Shown one piece after another: positions 1-6,760 of a stretch of DNA of 10,578 bases (position 1 is the first letter of the stretch; each line of letters opens with the position of its first letter). The position numbers were made by a program, and so were the translations under genes. The DNA lies in the NCBI GenBank assembly GCA_958366945.1, contig CATXCY010000057.1, positions 1 to 10,578 on the forward strand. Reading direction: 5' to 3'. The notes beneath the pieces were generated by a model. That model worked only from the letters and a program-made list of their open reading frames with translations, made no database searches and had not been told where the DNA came from. The DNA is from Bruticola sp004554425. GTDB lineage: Bacteria > Vulcanimicrobiota > Xenobia > Xenobiales > Xenobiaceae.

Positions 1-271
1 GCGATAAAGTTTTCTCCGGTGGGTATAACGAACATTTTGAGCGGCTATAAATTTCCGTTGATTTTACGCGCAAAACACGCTTTTGTATAGCGCGACACAG
101 TTACACTCGTAGTTTTTAGCAAACAGGCGGAAGCAGTGGCGAATGGAAGGCGAAGAATATTGGCCGAAGCTTTTAGCTCGGCCAGTTCGAGCCTGGAAGA
201 GCCACTAGCTGGAGCCAGCCAACATGAACACGAGCCCGCAGCCATAACTTATAGCGAAATTTTTTCGCCAT
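1..271 (+). repeat. Left copy of a long flanking direct repeat (cut by the window start)
   Basis: This stretch matches 10310-10578 in the same orientation. The first 50 or so bases (from GCGATAAAG through TATAACGAAC to GGCTATAAATT) and the last 165 or so (from about 106) are nearly identical, while about 55-105 has diverged. The left copy carries an extra segment around 167-178. The strand given is arbitrary. The repeat contains small hairpins at 162-183 and 182-196, and GCGAAA-TTT-TTTCGC at its right end. No coding potential is conserved: the minus-strand frame open in this copy meets a stop in the other. It may extend further left than position 1. Confidence 0.85.
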
Positions 272-325
272 ATCGGTAGCGCAGGCCTCTGGCCGCAAGG
301 CCAGTCAGCCGAAGCGTAGATATGG
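268..325 (+). other. Long imperfect hairpin with GCAA tetraloop, possible structured RNA
   Basis: CCATATC (268-274) pairs with GATATGG (319-325). Inside, CGC (280-282) pairs with GCG (314-316), GGC (284-286) with GCC (308-310), and CTGGCC (289-294) with GGCCAG (299-304) around GCAA (295-298). The loop is a GNRA tetraloop only if the plus strand is transcribed. There is no T-run after the stem on either strand, so it is not a standard intrinsic terminator. The right repeat ends at the equivalent of 271, so whether a second copy of this hairpin exists is not visible. Confidence 0.55.
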
Positions 326-497
326 TAAAAAATAAAGCTAGCACAAAATAGCTAATGGGGCGAGCCGTACACTAATTAGCGTTTCTACAATGAAAAACTA
401 CGCAACAAACGAGTGTAAGCAAAAAGAACAATGTAGGCAATTGGCCCAGAGTCAAGAACTACACCAGGCCAGTTTGCTGTACTTGCACACTTGTAAG
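272..497. other. Gene-free stretch downstream of the operon
   Basis: With the left repeat this makes 497 bp without a convincing gene. Besides the hairpin described at 268-325, I see GCTAAT (351-356) pairing with ATTAGC (375-380) across an 18-nt loop, and a weak TGGCC/GGCCA pair around 440-475. None is a clear terminator for the minus-strand operon. A plus-strand frame of 38 codons (390-506) lacks a ribosome-binding site and overlaps the end of the ATPase gene. Confidence 0.6.
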
Positions 498-3400
498 CTA
501 ATTTAACTCGAACTCATTTAAATCTAAGCTCTTGCTATTTTCTTTGATGGCGCGAACAATCTCAGCAGGTATGCCTTGTTTAGCGTTAGCCGCAACAGAG
601 AAAGTAAGATTAAGCTCACAATCTTTCAAATCTATCAAGTCATAAACAATATTTTCCAAAATTTTCTTTACTACATTGTTACAGCAATTAGGATCGATAT
701 TGCTTACAGAAGCATAAAGATGTGTTGTGAGAGGCTCGTGCTTTTCTGTTTCAATTTGTTTGACAAAATTCGCAGAATCAGAAGTAGAACAAGCAGCGCT
801 ACAATTTGTGACACGACTACTGGCAATAGCATTGAAGCTTTGTTGCTCACTTCTGACTTTCTCCGCTGCCTCTTCTTCGGCTTGGCGCTGCTGACGTGCT
901 TTTTCCGCAGGTACTAACAAGTTGTCTAAGCTAATAGTGTCAATCTCCTCTGCGAATTTTAAGCCCTTAAAATAACCTTTTTCGTCCTTACTACTAGCTA
1001 TAGCAAAACAACCGGAGGCTACACCATTTTTGAGGCAATCTTCTAAAACTTTATAATTAGCTAGCCTTTGCATATAGCAATAAATGCACAGCTGATCCCA
1101 CGCTTGCTTTACAGTAATTACCGAATTGTCATCACCATTTTGGGCGAATAAATTCAATACATCTTCACGGAAAAAGTTAGGAGCCCACTTTGTAACTACC
1201 AATTCGCTATCTTTAAGCTTACGCACCACTTTATCGATAAGATCACCACTACCTAAGTTGCAAGCTTTCCAAGTAATCTCCGTTTGTTTTCCGCTCTGTT
1301 CGGTAGAAGGAACAAGCAACCAGCGATAGGTTTCTTTTAAGCAACTGTTAATATTGTCACTAGATGTTGCAATCCTTTGCTTTACCTCTTTTTGCTGGTT
1401 TTTATCTAAATTCAGCTCATCTTCTTGAATCGATTTCCAAGCTAAATAGTTTACCACGGCAGATTTTAAGGTAGGATAATTGCTTTTATCAGGAGCTAAA
1501 AAAACCAACATATTTTGGTTGATACGATTTCCGCTACCTCTAGTTTTTAGTAAATTGCCCATAAACTCAAAAAGAGTACTGTTTATGGTGCTATTTTCAC
1601 TGCTTGCCGATTCATAACTATTATAGGTACAGCTTAATCCTAAGACAACTAAACGAACGTTTTGGTTATCGTTAATATCGGAAGAAGATTCAGGACAAAG
1701 ATGTCTTCCTTCCAAAGGCTCTTCGACTTTGCACAATTTATCCAAGCGTGAAGTTATTTCAGCTTGAACGTTAGCGTAATCTATTTTACTTCCACGCTCG
1801 CGAGCCAACTTTTGTAAAGTGGGATGGACGTCATACCAATATCGCTCACCAGAGCAATATAAGTAAGACGACTCTTCACGCAAAGCATTTAAAACATCAT
1901 TAAAAGCCGACATTTGCTGGCCAGGTTGGACAGTTCCAAGATAAAGCCGTTTTTTGTCTAGGCCACGTACTCCTTGAGAGCCAACTTTAGGAGCGCTGCC
2001 TAACATGATGGCACAAGCTATTTTTTGGGCCGCTTTAATTTGTTTATAACGCCAATCTTTCTGATCTATTTTGTAAGGCACAGAATTTTTGCCATCAACT
2101 TCAGCGTGAATAATGGAAGACCAACTCTCTCCGTCGGGAAGGTATTTTACCATCTCGTCGCCGATATTTTTGTCGCCGAAAGCCACTGAGCCAGGCATAA
2201 TCATGGGACTAGGATCTGAATCTTCACTAAGTTTATGAATTAAAGCGGCCATAAAGCGCAAGACCCCGCGCGTGCGTTGGAAATTAGGTAAAGCGGCCCA
2301 ATCATTGTATAAAATGTCAAACAATTCAGGGTGAATAGGATAACAATTAAGCAACCGCTTATGGTAGTCAACTTCTTTAGTTTCTAGCGGAAATTGCTCA
2401 TTTTGCTCGCTATACATAGCAGCGAAACGGCGGCAAATATCTTCTTTGGCGTTTTCGTCGGCACATTTAGAGAAAAGACGGCGGCGCACTACTTCAAAGC
2501 CTTCTTGAGCTCCGATAGGCTTCCAAATTGACTCTACGCGACCGAAATAATGCTCAATTGTCCTTAGGGCTTCACGACCGCCCTCGCCCACTATTTCTCT
2601 TTCTGATTCCGGCAAAGAAGCCACTACTAAGCTGTTTTTACTAGCTTTCACTGCTTCGGTAAGCTCTTGCACAAAATTCATCAAATTTTCAAAAGTACCA
2701 GCCGGAAGGCCTTTTACTTCATAGATTTTTCTTGCATAAGCAACCAATTCATCAATAAGAATTAAACAAGGGCCGCAAGTGTCGAAAATTTCGCGTAAGG
2801 TAGAGCTGCCAGGAGAAATGCTCTTTAGATCGCTTTCCTTAATAAGATCGTAAAGCTTATCATTGTCAGAAGCCTTGGCCAATTGGTAGACTATTTCGCC
2901 CCATAAAGTTCTAACAGTAATGCCGGAAATATCTGTTGGACGTTTAGGCTTAGCTGGATTTAAAGCTGTACCTACTAAAACGGCTACATTAACTTTAGGT
3001 AATTTGTCTAAGCCAATTTCTTCTAAAATAGGCTTTAAAACAGGCAATTTTTCGGCAGAAACTTTGCCTTGTAACATATGATACAAGGCCAGCATGGTGT
3101 GAGTTTTTCCCCCACCAAAAGCTGTTTTTAACTGAATAACGGGATCACCATCTTGTCCAGTTACTCTTTTGAGAGCTTGCACCAGCAACTTTTTCATACT
3201 CTCGGTAATATAAGTTCGCTCAAAGAACATTACCGGATCGCTGTACTCAAAAGCGCCTTCTCCGTCGGCAATTTGTTGTAAATCGACAGCAAATTCAGCA
3301 GTTTTGTAACGTCCGCTCACAACATCGGGATGAGGCACCATAACGTTTCGCCAGCTAGATAAATTCATACTAGCAGAACTAGCACAATTTTCAGCTTTAT

Positions 3401-3926
3401 TTAATGTAGCAGTTTTACTTTCAACCTCGGTAGCTGGCACTTCCGGAGCGAGTGTTTGCACAGGCACATTTCTGTATCGCAAATTGCGCAAAATTTCCCG
3501 GATTTGCTCAGCGCTTTCTTGATCAAAAACTTCACAAACTCTAGCCATAGTGTCTAGAGCTCGTTCCATGTCGTCGTCTTTCATGGGATTGCCGTTTTGA
3601 TGAGCAATGCCATTGCGAACATCTAGCAATTCGTTGACATAAGAGCGATATTTTTTGCTCCCGAATTTTTGTCTAAATACATCTGCCCACTTTACGTCTA
3701 TAATTCGTAAGCAAGCGGCCATATCCAAAGAATCGACTAATTCAGCATATTCTCCAGTAGCTGGCAAATTGTAATTGGAGCGACTTAAAATATCCAGAAC
3801 TACAGACCACCAACCGCTTTGTTTGTATACTCCTTCTAGACTTTGAGCTACAAAAGCAGCCAACATAGGGCGCATAATGTCGAAAGCTTTGGTAATAGTT
3901 ACATTATTATCTTCTTTATTTTCCAT
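498..3926 (-). CDS. DUF499-type AAA+ ATPase with N-terminal Swt1-like HEPN domain (defence system ATPase)
   Basis: The 1142-residue product is most likely the cytoplasmic ATPase of a helicase-methylase-ATPase defence system. Residues about 10-135 resemble a Swt1-like HEPN domain: helical, ending in R104-N-G-I-A-H109, which fits the HEPN R-X4-6-H motif. A low-complexity linker follows (about 155-190). The P-loop lies at about 267-275 (TAFGGGKTH, intact), and the Walker B ILIDE is at 389-393, followed by a SLPESE strand. A charged helix at about 1006-1029 (Glu/Ala/Arg-rich) may be a coiled coil. The C-terminal 70 residues match the ending I recall for DUF499 proteins, so the gene looks complete. 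The ATG has AGGAG 7 nt upstream, overlapping the stop of the methyltransferase. The stop is TAG. It is the last gene of the operon and no clear terminator follows. The family call is strong; the biochemical role is inferred, and the HEPN could be a nuclease or only a binding module. Confidence 0.9.
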   Translation of the reverse strand: MENKEDNNVTITKAFDIMRPMLAAFVAQSLEGVYKQSGWWSVVLDILSRSNYNLPATGEYAELVDSLDMAACLRIIDVKWADVFRQKFGSKKYRSYVNELLDVRNGIAHQNGNPMKDDDMERALDTMARVCEVFDQESAEQIREILRNLRYRNVPVQTLAPEVPATEVESKTATLNKAENCASSASMNLSSWRNVMVPHPDVVSGRYKTAEFAVDLQQIADGEGAFEYSDPVMFFERTYITESMKKLLVQALKRVTGQDGDPVIQLKTAFGGGKTHTMLALYHMLQGKVSAEKLPVLKPILEEIGLDKLPKVNVAVLVGTALNPAKPKRPTDISGITVRTLWGEIVYQLAKASDNDKLYDLIKESDLKSISPGSSTLREIFDTCGPCLILIDELVAYARKIYEVKGLPAGTFENLMNFVQELTEAVKASKNSLVVASLPESEREIVGEGGREALRTIEHYFGRVESIWKPIGAQEGFEVVRRRLFSKCADENAKEDICRRFAAMYSEQNEQFPLETKEVDYHKRLLNCYPIHPELFDILYNDWAALPNFQRTRGVLRFMAALIHKLSEDSDPSPMIMPGSVAFGDKNIGDEMVKYLPDGESWSSIIHAEVDGKNSVPYKIDQKDWRYKQIKAAQKIACAIMLGSAPKVGSQGVRGLDKKRLYLGTVQPGQQMSAFNDVLNALREESSYLYCSGERYWYDVHPTLQKLARERGSKIDYANVQAEITSRLDKLCKVEEPLEGRHLCPESSSDINDNQNVRLVVLGLSCTYNSYESASSENSTINSTLFEFMGNLLKTRGSGNRINQNMLVFLAPDKSNYPTLKSAVVNYLAWKSIQEDELNLDKNQQKEVKQRIATSSDNINSCLKETYRWLLVPSTEQSGKQTEITWKACNLGSGDLIDKVVRKLKDSELVVTKWAPNFFREDVLNLFAQNGDDNSVITVKQAWDQLCIYCYMQRLANYKVLEDCLKNGVASGCFAIASSKDEKGYFKGLKFAEEIDTISLDNLLVPAEKARQQRQAEEEAAEKVRSEQQSFNAIASSRVTNCSAACSTSDSANFVKQIETEKHEPLTTHLYASVSNIDPNCCNNVVKKILENIVYDLIDLKDCELNLTFSVAANAKQGIPAEIVRAIKENSKSLDLNEFELN

Positions 3927-3933
3927 GGCTGCT

Positions 3934-3938
3934 CTCCT
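3934..3938 (-). promoter_or_regulatory. Shine-Dalgarno of the ATPase gene, next to the methyltransferase stop
   Basis: On the minus strand the methyltransferase TAA runs into AAGGAG and then AGCAGCC before the ATG (7-nt spacing). This decides the start at 3926 and supports coupling of the two genes. Confidence 0.82.
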
Positions 3939-6749
3939 TTAAAACATGGTGCCTTGCTCAGCTTCAGATTGCTTTCTCAAGCTGTCGGCTTTAGCGCTAA
4001 TTTGTGACCAAGACATGATTAAAGAGTTGTAGGCTAAAGCGTCTTGGTTCCAGCCTTGGCGCTCGGCAATAGTGTAAAGACGGTAAGCTAACTCTTTAGC
4101 GTTGGTTGCTTTGGTATTTGTAGCTACAATTTGTGCACATTGAATTATGCCGCCTTCTTGCAAAGCTTTAGCCAGCTTTTGGCAAATTAGCCAGCTACAA
4201 TCATTGGAGCCAACTTTTAGTTCCATGGCCGAGCGATCTACTAAGCAAACTTTGCCTTTTTCAGCCTTAATGATGCCGTTTTTTATTAAGCTGTCGGTAG
4301 AAATATTTTTGGCTTTAGCTAAAACTTCAGCTTCACCGAAAGACAACTCTTTGAAGGCATATTGGGAGTAAATATCTACACAAAAACGGCTGGCCGAATC
4401 GAGTTGGCCGCTCTGTTCATTGAGGCAAGCGTCAAGCTCTTGATTGATTAGTTGCAAAGCGCTGCGCACACTTACAGGCGTACCGTCAGCTTCTAAAACG
4501 GCGCTGTACTTAGAATAGACAGCCATACCTGGGCCGATAGCCGCTTGAGCTAAGTCTACCGGCGCTATTTGGCTACTTTGCAACTTCTTTAAGGCTGGTT
4601 GCAATTCATTACTAAGCTCAGTAATAAAACGGCGGCGACTAATTGTCGGCGCAGAAGCAGAACGCTTGCGGCAGACTAACACTATTGATGAAGCTAAAGC
4701 ATTAGACTCAATCCCGCGAAGCCTAGTTTTATTTTCAGTACTAATAGGCCAGGTGCCGGTAATAGTAAAGCCGGCTTTTATAATGGCTGAAAGCATAGTC
4801 TCCCAACCGCTGGAAGAAGTAACTTTTTGGCCCGCTTGTTCTTTAGTTTCGCTCTGTTTGTAAGCATAATAAATAGTTACTGGTAACTTATCGCTGGCGT
4901 ATTGATAAAGCTGGCGACAAGCTTGCGACATACCATCTTCAAAAAATTCTTTAGCTTTATTCTTGTCATTTTCATGACGATAGGAAGCAGAAATTAATTC
5001 TTCAGCTTTAGGCACCAACATAGTGCGAAAGAGCTCGGGATAAACCGAACGCAAAGACTGACGCAACCAAATATAAAAATAATCGGCAAGATCAGCATAA
5101 CCGATATTGTCGTAATAAGGCGGATCGGTAGAGATCATTATCTGACGCAAGCCACAGTCACTTTGAGCATTCCACTGTTTAGCTTCAGCAAAAGTTTCAG
5201 GTGTAAGCCTTAACAAGCATTTTGTTATCCAATTTAGCATACTATCCGAACATCCGGAGGAATTACTGAAAGCATTAGCTTCAACATAATCCCAGTTCAT
5301 TTGAATAGCTTGAAGGTTGAAAGTATTTCTAATAGTTTCTTTCGAAGTATGCCAAGAACATATTGAAGAATTATAATCTGCTAATTTATCAATTAGAAAC
5401 GCTAAATAAACACTAATAGCTTGGCTGTAAGCTAAAGCCCCTGCGCCACCTTTATTGAGCGGAACTTTATTATCTTCCCAACCGGCTTCCAAGGCGTCGA
5501 CTTCAGCTTGTCGTTGTGCTTCTTTAACTAATTGACTAAAAGTCGTCAAAGTGGCCAACTGGCGATTAGTAAAAAGCTGATAATGCTTTTTCATTCCATA
5601 AATTTGAATACCGAAACCAAGAGCTTTTTCCGGCAAATCAGTACTTGGAATATCCTCAGATCTAGCTATCTCTGCCGCTTTTAATTGTTCTTCATCGGCA
5701 TTTAAGTATAAGCGGCCATTGGGGCCTTCAGCTACCACAGCCATTAAAGCGGAACCTAAACGACCAGCTTGGCCTTCTTGGCGGATATGTTCAAAAGGCA
5801 CGTTGGCTCCACAGCAAATACAACGGGCGCCTTTTCTATTGACGGTACCTTCTAAAGGACATAGGCCTTGACGAACTTGGTAAGTAATAGCTGTACCGTC
5901 AACAATTGGCTCAACCCAAGCTTCATGGTCTTTTTTCTTAGAGAGAATAAAACTATTAACTAGCGGCATTTGGCAACCGCAAGTGGGATTGGGACATTTT
6001 ACGGTGCGGGCCCAAATCCAGGCAATAACTGTAGCTTCTTCGCCTCCATATTGGGAAGGCAATTTTACTTTAGGATAGAGTTGGCCTATACGTTTAAAGG
6101 CTTCATTCTTGAGCCATTGTCCATAATAACGGACGTCTTGGGCTAAGCCCTGAGCGCCAGCGTAGAAGGTGCTGCGGCGATTAGCAGCAGCCCTTCTCCC
6201 CAGGCAGCAGCCCTTCTCCCCAGGCAGCAGCCCTTCTCCGCGATTTTGTGGATTAACTGGAGCTAATCCACAAAATCGCGGAGGAATTTCAATCATAGCT
6301 TTATTGATAAGTACAGCTACAGGATTAAGATCGTGAGCGTGAGCTTCTAAACCTAAGCGCTGAGCTTCTAAGGGAATAGAGCCGCCGCCAGCAAAAGGAT
6401 CTAATAAGGCGGGCGGGTTATTTTCGGTATATTTTAATATTTCGGCTTTAGCCTCTTGCAAGACCTCTTGATTATTGGCATTTTCCCATTCTACAAGCTT
6501 TTCCAAAATAGCAAAGAGATGCTGTCGCTCTCGCTGTTGTTCTACTTCGGTGGGAAAAAGCTCCGGATGCTCTGAAGGATCGTCAACTAAACTAGACCAG
6601 ATAACCGCTCTAGCTGTAGCAGTAGGTTTACGCGACCACCATAAATGGAGCGTAGAAGGATGGCCTTGGTGTGCATTCTTTTCTCGAGCAGAAGCTTTAT
6701 TGATAGCTTCCAAAGGCAAAGCCACCTCAATTAGTTTTTTCTTGTACAT
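3939..6749 (-). CDS. DUF1156-type DNA methyltransferase (putative adenine-specific), carrying a frame-sensitive tandem repeat
   Basis: The 936-residue product should transfer a methyl group from S-adenosylmethionine to DNA, probably to adenine, and so mark self DNA. The N-terminus has the DUF1156 signature, with HPSTLHLWWSRKP at 30-42. The SAM-binding motif DPFAGGGS is at 117-124 and the catalytic DPPY at 542-545. Cys252, 257 and 259, and Cys310, 312 and 313, look like zinc-binding clusters within the target-recognition region. The C-terminal 250 residues are helical and unassigned. The ATG is preceded by AAGGA at 6 nt, overlapping the helicase stop; the next gene starts 12 bp downstream. Residues 171-190 are odd: they come from three copies of a 20-bp repeat, each read in a different frame, next to a perfect inverted repeat encoding 156-172. 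Downstream the conserved GAQGLAQDVRYYG resumes, so the gene is open now. Methylation type and target site are inferred only. Confidence 0.92.
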   Translation of the reverse strand: MYKKKLIEVALPLEAINKASAREKNAHQGHPSTLHLWWSRKPTATARAVIWSSLVDDPSEHPELFPTEVEQQRERQHLFAILEKLVEWENANNQEVLQEAKAEILKYTENNPPALLDPFAGGGSIPLEAQRLGLEAHAHDLNPVAVLINKAMIEIPPRFCGLAPVNPQNRGEGLLPGEKGCCLGRRAAANRRSTFYAGAQGLAQDVRYYGQWLKNEAFKRIGQLYPKVKLPSQYGGEEATVIAWIWARTVKCPNPTCGCQMPLVNSFILSKKKDHEAWVEPIVDGTAITYQVRQGLCPLEGTVNRKGARCICCGANVPFEHIRQEGQAGRLGSALMAVVAEGPNGRLYLNADEEQLKAAEIARSEDIPSTDLPEKALGFGIQIYGMKKHYQLFTNRQLATLTTFSQLVKEAQRQAEVDALEAGWEDNKVPLNKGGAGALAYSQAISVYLAFLIDKLADYNSSICSWHTSKETIRNTFNLQAIQMNWDYVEANAFSNSSGCSDSMLNWITKCLLRLTPETFAEAKQWNAQSDCGLRQIMISTDPPYYDNIGYADLADYFYIWLRQSLRSVYPELFRTMLVPKAEELISASYRHENDKNKAKEFFEDGMSQACRQLYQYASDKLPVTIYYAYKQSETKEQAGQKVTSSSGWETMLSAIIKAGFTITGTWPISTENKTRLRGIESNALASSIVLVCRKRSASAPTISRRRFITELSNELQPALKKLQSSQIAPVDLAQAAIGPGMAVYSKYSAVLEADGTPVSVRSALQLINQELDACLNEQSGQLDSASRFCVDIYSQYAFKELSFGEAEVLAKAKNISTDSLIKNGIIKAEKGKVCLVDRSAMELKVGSNDCSWLICQKLAKALQEGGIIQCAQIVATNTKATNAKELAYRLYTIAERQGWNQDALAYNSLIMSWSQISAKADSLRKQSEAEQGTMF
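6184..6239 (-). repeat. 20-bp tandem repeat, about 2.8 copies, inside the methyltransferase gene
   Basis: The plus-strand unit is CAGGCAGCAGCCCTTCTCCC. Copies occupy 6184-6200 (17 bp of the unit), 6201-6220 (complete) and 6221-6239 (19 of 20), with no mismatch among the shared bases. The unit length is not divisible by three, so on the coding strand the three copies give three different peptides (GEGLLP, GEKGCCL and GRRAAA). Removing one copy would place an in-frame TAA immediately after the array. Removing two, or adding one, would reach a TAG about a dozen codons later. Only changes by three copies keep the gene open. Such an array can be a slipped-strand phase-variation switch; whether it varies in nature is not shown. 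Confidence 0.93.
6236..6283. repeat. Perfect 20-bp inverted repeat with 8-nt loop inside the methyltransferase gene
   Basis: The arms are CTCCGCGATTTTGTGGATTA (6236-6255) and its exact reverse complement (6264-6283), separated by ACTGGAGC. On the coding strand the first arm encodes the family-like PPRFCGL and the second encodes VNPQNRG (residues 156-172). It overlaps the tandem array by 4 bp. Twenty perfect pairs inside coding sequence are far beyond chance. It could come from template switching, be a small mobile hairpin, or stall polymerases next to the array. Confidence 0.93.
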
Positions 6750-6755
6750 GCTCTA

Positions 6756-6760
6756 TCCTT
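6756..6760 (-). promoter_or_regulatory. Shine-Dalgarno of the methyltransferase gene, overlapping the helicase stop
   Basis: Read on the minus strand, TAAGGATAGAGCATG joins the helicase TAA stop, an AAGGA ribosome-binding site and the methyltransferase ATG (AGGA to ATG spacing 6 nt). The overlap supports one transcript and translational coupling. Confidence 0.8.

Noticed and set aside
181..197. tRNA T-arm-like segment (CCAG-TTCGAGC-CTGG), also present in the right repeat
   Set aside because: No acceptor, D or anticodon arms can be fitted around it.
45..245. Minus-strand frame of 66 codons within the left repeat
   Set aside because: In the right copy the same frame meets a TAA after about 21 codons because of the indel, there is no Shine-Dalgarno sequence, and the composition is not protein-like.
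436..476. Intrinsic terminator after the ATPase gene
   Set aside because: The stem is only five certain pairs with a long loop and no immediate T-run on the minus strand.
390..506. Plus-strand frame of 38 codons beginning MKNYATNEC
   Set aside because: It has no ribosome-binding site, no recognisable domain, and it overlaps the convergent end of the ATPase gene.
6184..6239. CRISPR array
   Set aside because: The 20-bp units are directly adjacent with no spacers and lie inside an open reading frame.
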